Below are positions 49,748 to 58,186 of a DNA stretch of 64,000 nucleotides, piece after piece (positions within the stretch are counted from its first letter, which is position 1; each line of letters opens with the position of its first letter). The stretch spans positions 339,580-403,579 of the forward strand of contig NZ_JAKNTW010000009.1 in the NCBI RefSeq assembly GCF_022213955.1. Reading direction: 5' to 3'. A program made the translations under genes and the position numbers. The stretch is from Dolomitihabitans soli. Lineage in GTDB: Bacteria; Actinomycetota; Actinomycetes; Streptosporangiales; Streptosporangiaceae. Under the pieces are notes generated by a model, which was not told where the DNA came from, searched no databases, and saw only the letters and a program-made list of their open reading frames with translations.

Positions 49748-49911
49748 GTTCTCTGTCATCCGCAGCGGTGTCGGTGAGTACCGGCCCAGCAGGGCGCCCA
49801 TGCCATGTCCGCGCTCCCCGAGCGCGCCGCCACCGCAGAAATTGACGCGACGATGCCGGGGAACCGGGGTACGCCGTCGTGTTGAAGCGGCCAAGCCCGA
49901 TGGCGTGCCTA

Positions 49912-51084
49912 CTACCAGTCTCGGACGGATTCCACTCCGGAGACGAGGCTGTCGCGGGCGTCTTCAAGGCTCGGGCCGTGGAGCGCTTCGGCTTCGTTCA
50001 TGATGTGGTCGAGGGCGCCAAAGAGCTCTTCGCGTTCGACGGTCTCGATGAAGCCCGATCGCTGGTCAAGGCGGTTGAATGCCTCTCCGTAGGCGTACCC
50101 GATCTCTTCCATCCGTGTCGATCGGGCGTCGACGGGCTCTTCAGCGAACGCCTCCAGGACCGCCTTCCGCGTCGTCTTGTATTGGGCGACGGCCTTCTTG
50201 TACATGGTGGCGCTGATCTGTTCGCGGCCATCCCAGTCGCGCAACGGATTGTTCCGGTTCTCCTCAACCCATTCGGGCTTGCGTGCCCGGTAGATGGACA
50301 CAGAGGTGCCTGCGGGGACCTCGGGCCGCCAGGTCCTGCGCATCGCCGATGCGTAGTCGGCCGGGATGCCGTAGAGGTCCACCGATTCCAGCTCTGGCAC
50401 TCGAGTCGGCCTGAGGCGCTCTTCCTCGGTCATCCCGAACAGGTCAACGATGCGGATCCGCCGAAGACGGGTGAGCTGGTTCAGATCGTTCGCGGCGGAG
50501 AGCAGGCCGAGACGTCCGTGCAGGTGAAGCCGAGTCAACGCAGGGAAACGCTGGACCAGCTGGGCACAGTCGAGGGAGTCGATGTCCCTGATCGTCAGAT
50601 GCGTGACCTCTGATCGTGGCGCTGCTGGTCGGCCAAGGAATTCGTTGACCGTCTCGCCGGTGTACTCCGCCTTCCACGGCGCGACCGGGTCCTCGTGGAC
50701 GCCGCGGTCCCACCGTCGCTGTCGAGCGAGTTGGTCGCCGAGATTCCATTCGGAAGCCCAGCTGTTCGCCTGTCCGTCATGGAGCAGGCGCATCGCTCCG
50801 ACAACCTTATGACTGCGAGGGAGGCCCCATCCGTGGTTGCAGAAGGACAGCGTCCCGTTCCATGAGTGGTGGGTGAGCAGGAGAGGGGCGACGTCGCCGA
50901 GGTCGGCCACGGACGATGGCTCGGAACCGGACCAGTCCAACTCGAGCACCGCCGCCGTCTGTGAATCGGCATCGAGGCGAACAACCTGCGCGGCCGTCCA
51001 CTCCCCAAGATCCACCGAATGGGCGGCCACCACGTCGCCGACCGTGAGCGGTCTTGGGAGTGTGACCTGCTTCCGAATCGACAT
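49912..51084 (-). CDS. Leucine-rich-repeat-like hypothetical protein
   Basis: A 390-residue protein with no signal peptide or membrane helix. Its centre (about residues 160-260) carries leucine-rich-like periodicity (VTHLTIRDIDSLDCAQLVQR, LTRLHLHGRLGLLSAANDLN, LTRLRRIRIVDLFG, LESVDLYG), with roughly four repeats. The N-terminal part contains WTAAQVVRLDADSQTAAVLE and the C-terminal third is helical and charged. Bacterial proteins of this kind are uncharacterised; a protein-binding role is an inference. ATG 51084. Confidence 0.75.
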   Translation of the reverse strand: MSIRKQVTLPRPLTVGDVVAAHSVDLGEWTAAQVVRLDADSQTAAVLELDWSGSEPSSVADLGDVAPLLLTHHSWNGTLSFCNHGWGLPRSHKVVGAMRLLHDGQANSWASEWNLGDQLARQRRWDRGVHEDPVAPWKAEYTGETVNEFLGRPAAPRSEVTHLTIRDIDSLDCAQLVQRFPALTRLHLHGRLGLLSAANDLNQLTRLRRIRIVDLFGMTEEERLRPTRVPELESVDLYGIPADYASAMRRTWRPEVPAGTSVSIYRARKPEWVEENRNNPLRDWDGREQISATMYKKAVAQYKTTRKAVLEAFAEEPVDARSTRMEEIGYAYGEAFNRLDQRSGFIETVEREELFGALDHIMNEAEALHGPSLEDARDSLVSGVESVRDW

Positions 51085-51261
51085 GGCACGATCTTAATCA
51101 GCGCGAACAGGACACGGGATTCAAGATCGAGACGGGTGCCGGGATGGCGGCCGGTGGGGCGAGGTTGCGGATTCCTTGGCTACTCCCATGGACAACGGCC
51201 ACCGTTCATGATCTTCCGTACGGCCAAACCCTCCGTAGGCCCGAAGAGGCTCCCGGTGCTT

Positions 51262-52101
51262 TCACGGCTGGCCCTCGAGGAAGTCCCGGAGGTGGGCGGT
51301 TAGGACGGCGGGCTGGTCTTCGGGGATGAGGGTGTAGCTGTCGGCGATCTCGACGAGCTTGGCGTGCGGAAGCAGCTCGGCCAGGCGGCGGCCGTGGGAC
51401 GGGGGCATCACGCGGTCCTCGCCGGCCCAGGCGATGAGGGCGGGGCGGTCGAAGATGCGAAGCGCCTCGGACCAGGCGAGCAGTTCGGCCTTCGGCGGGG
51501 TGCTGAGGACGTACTTGCGCAGGTCGCGGCGGACGTCGGCGGAGCTGAGTACGGGGTGGAACCAAGCGTCCATGATCTCGGGCGGCACAGGCCGCTTGGT
51601 CATCCAGCCCCAGGTCACCGGGAGTCGGCGCATCGGCTTCAGACGGAGCAGGTTGAAGGCCAGGGCCAGGCCGCCGGGCAGCCTGGCGGAGGTGACCAGG
51701 TTGCTGCCGGGCAGGCCGGGCGGGTAGTTGTCGAAGGCCTCGCAGGAGGTGATGACGAGCCGGCCGATGCGGGCCGCGCGGCCGTCGGCGACAAGGCTCT
51801 GTGCGCCGCCCCAGTCATTGAGCACCAGCGTGACATCGCTCAGATCAAGCCGTTCGAGGAACTCGTCCACCAGCCGGGCGACGCCGAGGATCGACAGGTC
51901 GGCGTCCGGGCGCATCGGGCGGCGGTGGCCGCCGAGCGGGAGGGTGGGGACGACGCAGCGGTAGTCGTCCCGGAGCCCGGCGACGACGTGGCGCCAGAGC
52001 GACCCGTCCATCGCGACGCCGTGCAGCAGGACGACCACCGGGCCGTCGCCGCCGGTGTCCTGGTAGTCGATGGTTCCCGCCGAGAGTTCCAGCTCGGGCA
52101 T
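51262..52101 (-). CDS. Alpha/beta hydrolase with Asp nucleophile elbow
   Basis: A 279-residue alpha/beta-hydrolase. The oxyanion-hole VLLHGVAMDGSLWRHVV is clear. The nucleophile elbow reads L-N-D-W-G-G (Asp where esterases have Ser), as in haloalkane dehalogenases. The acid is probably in WAGEDRVMPP. The usual catalytic His position reads DSYTLIPEDQP, with Thr in place of His, a pattern that recurs in an actinobacterial subgroup. Haloalkane dehalogenase-like binding is possible but catalysis by the normal mechanism is doubtful. ATG 52101 has AGAGGGGG 7 bases upstream. Confidence 0.85.
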   Translation of the reverse strand: MPELELSAGTIDYQDTGGDGPVVVLLHGVAMDGSLWRHVVAGLRDDYRCVVPTLPLGGHRRPMRPDADLSILGVARLVDEFLERLDLSDVTLVLNDWGGAQSLVADGRAARIGRLVITSCEAFDNYPPGLPGSNLVTSARLPGGLALAFNLLRLKPMRRLPVTWGWMTKRPVPPEIMDAWFHPVLSSADVRRDLRKYVLSTPPKAELLAWSEALRIFDRPALIAWAGEDRVMPPSHGRRLAELLPHAKLVEIADSYTLIPEDQPAVLTAHLRDFLEGQP

Positions 52102-52253
52102 GAAAGGCCCCCTCTTACGCTCGTGACCGGCCGTGCCATACCCCGTGGTGCTGGTGTGCTGAACGAGGTTCAACGCTCAAGCACCGTAACGCACCTGATT
52201 TAGGGCAGGGTCCGCCGTCACGGCGGTGGCGGCTGCGGAGGCGTGGAGATTCC

Positions 52254-52483
52254 ATGATCGGACGGCCCCGCTACGGCCTCGGGCTGTACGTGCAGGACGT
52301 TGGCCCGGACCGCGAGGCAGCGTCAATGGCTACGGGGCGCTGATGTACAGCACGTCCGACGGCAAGACCCTGACCGCCTCGATTGCCACCGGGGACGCCG
52401 CGATCGACCAAGCGCAGGTGTTCCCGAAGGCGCTGGGGAAGCTCCTCAATGAGGTGTTCTGCGGCGGGTGGGCCGCGGGCTGA
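52254..52483 (+). pseudogene. C-terminal remnant of a serine hydrolase (D-Ala-D-Ala carboxypeptidase type)
   Basis: One frame reads GRPRYGLGLYVQDVGPD from about 52259; after a shift another reads GSVNGYGALMYSTSDGKTLT and then ASIATGD, ending KLLNEVFCGGWAAG at TGA 52481. Together these are the last 80 residues of a class C/R61-like hydrolase, with the H-G-G motif region lost at the shift. Everything upstream is missing. Confidence 0.6.
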
Positions 52484-52738
52484 TGGGGCCGAGCCGGCCA
52501 GGCATTCCACACCAACTCCAGCCCCCGTCGGTCGCCGGGGATAGGGCGGGGAAGTAGGGCCGGAGCATGCGCGCCACGGGCTCACCAGACCCAGTTCGCT
52601 GAGCTCGGCCGGCGGTCAACAGGCGCAGACGCCGGGTGCTCAGTCGCTTCCAGTCGCCGGCGGGGATGAGCCGGGCGGGCTTCGCGCCGATACCGGTTCG
52701 GGTTGAGTGAAGACCGTGGGTGCTGTTAGCTTCGCACG

Positions 52739-53779
52739 GTGGGCGACAGGCGTGCACGGGCGGAGGCGATCGAGGGCTTCGCGGCGACCCTGCGGGGACT
52801 GCGCGACTCGGTCGGCAATCCACCTTTCCGGGAGATGTCCGGCCGGTCGGGGGCGATTTCCCACACGACGTTGCACGAAGCCACGAAGGGTAACCGGCTC
52901 CCGAGTTGGGAGACCACCGTCGAGTTCGTCAAGGCGTGCGGCGCGGACCCGGCCGCGTATCGCGAACGCTGGGAGAGAGCGAACCGGGCGGTCAGATCGG
53001 TGAGCGCCGAGGATCCTGCAATCCGCGCGGACATCTCGGTGGACCGTCCGCCTGGTGGACTCGCAGACCCCGCCACAGGTGCCGCGGAACCTCGTACCGC
53101 GCACCTCGCCATCGGGTCGCAAGCGCCCTGGTCGGCTGACGAGACCTCGGCATCCGTGCCTACGCCGCCCGACGAGATCGCGGGCGACGTCCAGCCTCTG
53201 CTTCCTGCGCGGGGGAGCAGAGGGCGATTACGGCTGACCCGCCCGGCCGCGTTCGCAACAGCGGCCGTCACCATGGGGGCAGTGATCCTCATCGTGGTCA
53301 CCGTCAATCGCGACTCCACGCCCGACGAACCCAGCCCGAACCCGTCCGGCAGCCCATCGATTGCGCTGTCCCCAGGGTGCCCGGTGCGTTCGACCAACCC
53401 GCCTCCGGCCCCGCCGTTATTCAAGGGCGATGCGGCCGTGTTCATCGCGGACGTCACGCTCCCCGACTGCACACGCGTCGGCGCCGACACGACCATGACC
53501 AAGGTATGGCGGCTCAAGAACGCCGGAACCGTGCCGTGGAAGGGATATTCGCTGCGGCGCCTCGACCTCACGCAACAAGCTGATCAATGCCAGACCATTC
53601 CCGACGTGCCGATCAAGGACACGCAACCCGGCGAGACAGTCGACATCCGGACTGACATCACCACGCCGAGGAAGCCGGGCTTGTGCTACGTGCGATTCAA
53701 GATGGTGGACGCCTCGGGAACGGTCGTGTTCCCCGGAAGCCGGCCGGTCAACTTCCAGATCATCGTCGACGGACTCTAG
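52739..53779 (+). CDS. HTH-transmembrane-NBR1 Ig-like domain protein
   Basis: A 346-residue protein with an unusual order of parts. Residues about 1-75 form an XRE-like HTH region (FAATLRGLRDSVGNPPFREM, HTTLHEATKGNRLPSWETTV). A Pro/Ala/Ser-rich linker leads to a single membrane helix (FATAAVTMGAVILIVVTV, about 180-197), and the outer part (about 235-346) is an NBR1 Ig-like domain with KVWRLKNAGTVPWKGYSLRR. The DNA-binding end would face the cytoplasm and the Ig-like end the outside. GTG 52739. Confidence 0.85.
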   Translation: MGDRRARAEAIEGFAATLRGLRDSVGNPPFREMSGRSGAISHTTLHEATKGNRLPSWETTVEFVKACGADPAAYRERWERANRAVRSVSAEDPAIRADISVDRPPGGLADPATGAAEPRTAHLAIGSQAPWSADETSASVPTPPDEIAGDVQPLLPARGSRGRLRLTRPAAFATAAVTMGAVILIVVTVNRDSTPDEPSPNPSGSPSIALSPGCPVRSTNPPPAPPLFKGDAAVFIADVTLPDCTRVGADTTMTKVWRLKNAGTVPWKGYSLRRLDLTQQADQCQTIPDVPIKDTQPGETVDIRTDITTPRKPGLCYVRFKMVDASGTVVFPGSRPVNFQIIVDGL

Positions 53780-53817
53780 TTCCCCGCCGCGCATGACACG
53801 GCGGGGAACCAGAGTCC
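53771..53817. terminator. 18-bp bidirectional terminator overlapping a stop codon
   Basis: GGACTCT then GTTCCCCGCCG (53771-53777 and 53779-53789) pair with CGGCGGGGAAC and AGAGTCC (53799-53817), with one A-C mismatch. The stem begins inside the stop of the HTH-NBR1 gene and ends 17 bp before the stop of the convergent SpoIID gene, so it serves both. Confidence 0.85.
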
Positions 53818-53833
53818 GACGGTCTCAGGGGGT

Positions 53834-54781
53834 TCAGGAGCTGAGAACGATTCCCGTGTAGTAGTTCCGGAGGATCCTGGAGTAACTCCAGCCCGCTCTG
53901 GCCTTATCGCGAGAGCCGTACTGCGACATCCAGTCCCCGTTGACCCAGTTGCCGCACGCCGTCGTCGTTGAGCAGTACTGGGCCCGGAAGATCTTCCCGT
54001 TGCGGGTCAGCCGGGTGCCCCACGTCGCGTCCACCGCGGCGCTCGTCACCGCCTTCGCGGAGCCGGGCTTGTACACCTGGCTCGACGTGTGGTCGTAGAC
54101 GTCGAAGCACTGGCCGCTCGGCGTCTTGCGGTTCGAGCGCAGCGCCCAGTACCAGCCGAAGTTCTTGACGGCCATCGCCCCGGCCTTGAGGGACTCCGCA
54201 GGCCAGCTCGACACCCACTCGTTGGGCAGGACGTTCTTGACGTAGGTCTTGAACTCCACCCGCTCCACGCGATTGAGGGACTTCCGGTACACGAGGATCG
54301 TCGTGGGCAGCTTGGTGTCCGTGCCGTCGGTCTTGCACCCGGTCGGCGGTGCGGAACTCAGGAGCTTGTGCGAGGCGTTCTGGTTCTTGAGGGCGGGTTT
54401 CAGGTTGCCTTTGGCGCCAGGGGCGAAGTCCTGGAAGGTGCCGGTGTAGCCGCTGTTGAAGTAGACGCGGACGGTCTTGCTGCTGCGGTTCCAGGCGGAG
54501 GCGGCGGAGTTCTTGATGCACTTGCCCTTGCCGGCGCCGGGTCCCTTGAAATCGAAGCAGGAGGGCTGCGTAGTGGAGTAGTCGCCGATCGATCCGGTGA
54601 AGTCGGAGACCGATCCTTGGGTGTTGCTGTTGAAGTAGTAGCAGAACTCGCCGGGCTGGCAGATACCGTCACGGTTCGCGGCCGAGGCGGGTGCTGCGGT
54701 GGCGAGTACGGTCCCGCCGAGCACCATCGCGGTGGTCGCCGCGGCGAGCCGCGAGATCATCCGTACAGTTCGTAAAGGCAC
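53834..54781 (-). CDS. Secreted I36-module/SpoIID-domain protein
   Basis: A 315-residue exported protein. After the signal peptide (AAATTAMVLGGTVLATAAPAS), residues about 36-140 are a peptidase-inhibitor I36-like module (CQPGEFCYYFNSNTQGSVSD, repeated G-S/T-Y strands, six Cys). The C-terminal 160 residues are a SpoIID/LytB domain: TYVKNVLPNEWVSSWPAESL, KAGAMAVKNFGWYWA and a Cys-rich end. SpoIID cleaves the peptidoglycan glycan strand as a lytic transglycosylase. GTG 54781 has GAGGAAG 6 bases upstream; ATG 54760 is an alternative. Confidence 0.85.
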   Translation of the reverse strand: MPLRTVRMISRLAAATTAMVLGGTVLATAAPASAANRDGICQPGEFCYYFNSNTQGSVSDFTGSIGDYSTTQPSCFDFKGPGAGKGKCIKNSAASAWNRSSKTVRVYFNSGYTGTFQDFAPGAKGNLKPALKNQNASHKLLSSAPPTGCKTDGTDTKLPTTILVYRKSLNRVERVEFKTYVKNVLPNEWVSSWPAESLKAGAMAVKNFGWYWALRSNRKTPSGQCFDVYDHTSSQVYKPGSAKAVTSAAVDATWGTRLTRNGKIFRAQYCSTTTACGNWVNGDWMSQYGSRDKARAGWSYSRILRNYYTGIVLSS

Positions 54782-54814
54782 AGTTGTCTTCCTCTTGTTG
54801 GAGGCCGCGGTGCG

Positions 54815-55705
54815 TTATCGGACGCTGTAGCCCTGGGAGTTCCAGAACGAGGTCGGGTTCGGGTTCTCCAGGTGCGGGTCGCCGACGCTCTTGGCCGCAC
54901 GCGCGTGCCGTCCGGGGCGCATCTCGACGTGGGTGTGTGCGGATGACTTGCTCGACACCCCATGCCACGACTCCTTGGCGATGATCTGGCCTCGGCTGAC
55001 CTGCTGGCCCACGCGCAAGGAGGACAGCGGAGCGGAGTGCAGGTAGATCACCGTCTTCTTTAATGAGGCGTTGTAGATGGCGATCGTGGAAAGTCCCGCC
55101 CTGCCGGTGCGCCCGCGTGCGAGGTTGATGACCTGGCCTGCCACCAGGGCGTGAACATTCGCGCCCACGCCGCGGGCGATGTCGATGCCTTCGTGCCGGC
55201 CGGGGGTGGATCTGTAACCGTCGAAGCCGCAGGTGATCTTGCCGCTGGCCGTGTACAGCGAGAACGACATGTTGCCGCGCGCTGATGATGACGGGCTGAA
55301 CTTGTGCGAGGCGTTCTGGTTCTTGAGGGTGGGTGTCAGGTTGCCTTTGGCGCCTGGGGCGAAGTCCTGGTAGGCGCCGGTGTGACCGCTGTTGAAGTAG
55401 ACGCGGACGGTCTGGCTGCTGCGGTTCCAGGCGGAGGCGGCGGCGTTCTTGATGCACTTGCCCTTGCCGGCGCCGGGTCCCTTGAAGTCGTAGCAGGAGG
55501 GCTGCGTGGTGGAGTAGTCGCCGATCGATCCGGTGAAGTCGGAGACCGATCCTTGGGTGTTGCTGTTGAAGTAGTAGCAGAACTCGCCGGGCTGGCAGAT
55601 GCCGTCGCGGTTCGCGGCCGAGGCGGGTGATGCGGTGGCGAGTACGGTCCCGCCGAGCGCCATCGCGGCGGTCGCCGCGGTGAGGATCCTGGTGAGCGTT
55701 GTCAT
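54815..55705 (-). CDS. Secreted I36-module/M23 peptidase
   Basis: A 296-residue exported protein. The signal peptide and I36-like module (to about residue 135) are nearly identical to those of the next gene downstream. The C-terminal domain is an M23 (lysostaphin-type) endopeptidase with zinc ligands in H-E-G-I-D (EGIDIARG), and S-A-H-T-H-V-E-M near the end. It cuts peptide cross-bridges in peptidoglycan. It lies 33 bp upstream of the SpoIID gene on the same strand, so the two are probably co-transcribed. Confidence 0.92.
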   Translation of the reverse strand: MTTLTRILTAATAAMALGGTVLATASPASAANRDGICQPGEFCYYFNSNTQGSVSDFTGSIGDYSTTQPSCYDFKGPGAGKGKCIKNAAASAWNRSSQTVRVYFNSGHTGAYQDFAPGAKGNLTPTLKNQNASHKFSPSSSARGNMSFSLYTASGKITCGFDGYRSTPGRHEGIDIARGVGANVHALVAGQVINLARGRTGRAGLSTIAIYNASLKKTVIYLHSAPLSSLRVGQQVSRGQIIAKESWHGVSSKSSAHTHVEMRPGRHARAAKSVGDPHLENPNPTSFWNSQGYSVR

Positions 55706-55763
55706 GCTGTTCTCCTTCTGTCTGCGGAGCCTGAGTTTCGGATGGTCAGCTGAGCGGGTGGAG

Positions 55764-56609
55764 TCAGCGGCGCCGGTACTCCTCCCAGGTGCGGATGGTC
55801 ACCTTCGGGCCGTCGTCCGGGCCACGGCCGGCGAGCCCGTTCAGGCCGAGGTAGTAGTCGCCGATCTGATGCTGGGCCTGGCTGGAGAGGCCGGTGTCGC
55901 TGATGGCAGTGGCGTGGATGTGCCACGGCCAGTCGTCTTGCCGGGGGTTACGCACCCATGCCGCGAAGCCGACAAGGCGCAACGCGCGGACGACCGCGGT
56001 CCGGGTGGCGGGCTTCATCCCCTCTACCGAGATGTCGACGACGCCGCCGCCGTCGTGGGTGCCGGCGGACGTGGGGTCGCCCCCGGGGTTGTACGAACCC
56101 TGATCCAGCTTGAGGTCGCGGCCGAGCAGCCGCTTCGCCTTGGCCAGCATGTTTCGCGTTCGGGTGTTGATGACGAAACCGCCGGTGGACACCCGGGCGC
56201 CCGGATCGATGATGTTGGTGACCTTGAAGCGGCCGGATCCGAGCTTGGAGAGCGACATCTTGCCCGGCAGGCCGTTGGCGTCGAGACCGGTGAGGCCGAG
56301 AGACTTCTGGTAGTCGGCGTAGGCGGCGACCGTTGTGGTGCCGAAGTAACCGTCGACCCACTTCGCGTCGAGGAGCCGCCGGTCGCGTAGCGCCCGCTCA
56401 ACGAGGAGCACGCTGGCCTTGGCGCCCGGGGTCAGCGTGTCGTCAGGCCGCCGCGGGTCGATCTGGGCCGCCTTGACAGTGGCTTCCATGTTCACGCTCG
56501 GAAGGGCCCTGACGTCGGCCGTATCTGCCGCCGACGTCCCGGGCGCTTCGGCCAGCGAAGCGAGCAGGGCGGCCGCCATGAGGATGGCGGCGCGTGAGGG
56601 CAGCTTCAT
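55764..56609 (-). CDS. Secreted peptidoglycan-binding/M15-like peptidase
   Basis: A 281-residue exported protein. Signal peptide at the start (SRAAILMAAALLASLAEAPG), a peptidoglycan-binding domain (about 60-115, with WVDGYFGTTTVAAYADYQKS and LGLTGLDANGLPGK), then a metallopeptidase-like domain with SAGTHDGGGVVDIS and WPWHIHA, the His-Asp-His set of M15-type carboxypeptidases. ATG 56609 is chosen because AGGAG lies 5 bases upstream. It leads a run of three cell-wall enzymes on the minus strand. Confidence 0.85.
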   Translation of the reverse strand: MKLPSRAAILMAAALLASLAEAPGTSAADTADVRALPSVNMEATVKAAQIDPRRPDDTLTPGAKASVLLVERALRDRRLLDAKWVDGYFGTTTVAAYADYQKSLGLTGLDANGLPGKMSLSKLGSGRFKVTNIIDPGARVSTGGFVINTRTRNMLAKAKRLLGRDLKLDQGSYNPGGDPTSAGTHDGGGVVDISVEGMKPATRTAVVRALRLVGFAAWVRNPRQDDWPWHIHATAISDTGLSSQAQHQIGDYYLGLNGLAGRGPDDGPKVTIRTWEEYRRR

Positions 56610-56705
56610 CATTACTCCTGATTCAGGCACTGGGGGGGCGATTCCTGTGCGGCGGAAATCAACGTTTCGGATTGCTTACGTGTCCGCAAGAAGATCGGTG
56701 TTGTC

Positions 56706-56722
56706 AGCCTGTCCGACAGGCT
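56706..56722. promoter_or_regulatory. 17-bp dyad AGCCTGTC-N-GACAGGCT
   Basis: A perfect 8-bp dyad with a one-base centre, 97 bp upstream of the M15-like gene on the minus strand. It may be an operator for the cell-wall enzyme run; a partial second copy (CTGACAGG) lies at 56747-56754. The rest of the gap 56610-57099, apart from the IS3 remnant, shows nothing. Confidence 0.45.
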
Positions 56723-56982
56723 CCTCCGTACGGGCGTACGCGCCATCTGACAGGTGATCCGATGGCACAGCCCTCAGCTGCGCAGGTTCTTACGGGTGCC
56801 TGACAAGCTCTGCGGCGGCGTCGGGCGCACACCACGGGAAATCCGCACCTTCACGCCGAGGCCTCAGACCGCCGGGCTATCCGAGAAGTTGATGACTCTG
56901 GTGTACGACACCGCGATCATCAGCTGTACGTCGCGTCCGAGAGCTTGATGCTCGATTCCCGGCCGCCTGCCGGCACTGGGGC

Positions 56983-57050
56983 GTGGTGTAGTCCATGGGC
57001 CGGGTCGGCTGCGCCCTGGACAACGCCGCGGCCGAGTCGTTCGGCGGACG
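56983..57050 (+). mobile_element. IS3-family transposase remnant
   Basis: A short plus-strand frame reads W-G-V-V-stop-SMGRVGCALDNAAAESF. This is the rve-domain segment of IS3 OrfB transposases (consensus VVQSMGRVGSxYDNAxxES), holding one catalytic Asp and Glu neighbourhood; the Gln codon before SMG has become TAG. Only about 25 codons survive. Confidence 0.6.
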
Positions 57051-57099
57051 AGCAAGGCCCGACCAAATCGTTCGCCCCGGCCGTTGAACGACAGATAGC

Positions 57100-57936
57100 G
57101 TGTCCGCTGTGCGGGATGAGGTCTACCACTACAACGAGGAACGCTGGGAAGCCCTTGTGGAGGCGGACGCGTTGTTCTCCCGCCCCATGCTCGACCTGGA
57201 CGCGGAGAAGGCCCAGGCTTATCTGGGCCTGGACAGGCTGGGCATCTCCGGCGACCTGGCGGGCCGAAAGGTGCTCTGCCTGGCAGGAGGAGGCGGGCAG
57301 CAGTCCGCGGCCTTCGCACTGCTCGGAGCCGACGTGACGGTTCTCGACATCTCGTCCGGGCAGTTGGAGCGGGACCGCTTGGCCGCTGAGCACTACGGCG
57401 TCGGCATCCGCACGATCCAAGGAGACATGCGGGACCTGTCGGCCCTCGGCGACTCCTCGTTCGATCTGGTCTGGCATCCATACTCGCTGACCTTCGTCCC
57501 GGACTCCCGGGTCGTTTTCCGCGAGGTCGCGCGAGTCGTCGAACGAGGCGGCTATTACTACCTGATGTGCGCCAACCCGTTCTTCTCCGGGCTCACCCAC
57601 GACTCGTGGAACGGGGAGGGCTACACGCTGAAGCAGCCCTACACCGACGAGGCCGCGACCTGCTATCCCGACCAAGACTGGGTCTACGACCGGGAGTCGG
57701 CCGGCCACCGCATCCGCGAACCCAGGGAATACAGGCAGACACTCAGCCGGATCGTCAACAGCCTGATCCAGGAAGGCTTCCTGCTGACGCTCTTGTCTGA
57801 AGTCCGAAGCGACTACCCTGGTGCGGAACCGGGCAGTTGGGGGCACTTCTCAGCGGTGGCCCCGCCGTGGCTGGAATTCGTCTGGCAGTACTGCCCGGCA
57901 TCCTCGGAAGGTGCGGGCGTGCAGGGTCACGGGTGA
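57100..57936 (+). CDS. Class I SAM-dependent methyltransferase
   Basis: A 278-residue methyltransferase. Motif I VLCLAGGGGQQSAAFALLG (about residues 59-77), motif II VTVLDISSGQLERDRLAA, then GDMRDLSAL and SFDLVWHPYSLTFV. An aromatic-rich C-terminal region (PPWLEFVWQYCP) follows. The start is GTG 57100; GTG 57109 would also fit. The methyl acceptor cannot be inferred. It stands alone between an IS3 remnant and unassigned DNA at 57937-58186. Confidence 0.92.
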   Translation: MSAVRDEVYHYNEERWEALVEADALFSRPMLDLDAEKAQAYLGLDRLGISGDLAGRKVLCLAGGGGQQSAAFALLGADVTVLDISSGQLERDRLAAEHYGVGIRTIQGDMRDLSALGDSSFDLVWHPYSLTFVPDSRVVFREVARVVERGGYYYLMCANPFFSGLTHDSWNGEGYTLKQPYTDEAATCYPDQDWVYDRESAGHRIREPREYRQTLSRIVNSLIQEGFLLTLLSEVRSDYPGAEPGSWGHFSAVAPPWLEFVWQYCPASSEGAGVQGHG

Positions 57937-58186
57937 CCGCGCACCACTCGAACGGAGATCGAGCGACCACCGCCCTGACCCTGCGATGAAGAGCCGTCGC
58001 GAGACGAGCCGTGACCATGACCGCTTGGCATGGGTGCGTTGGCGGTGAGCCGGGCCGTACGGCTGGCCGGATGTTCGCCTCCTACTGTTCCCCCCACGTC
58101 CATTCGGATAAATCAGCGCCTCGTGGCGCACTACGGTCTATGACACCGACCCGAGCGGAGCCTACGCGAGCTGGTACAAATGGGGC

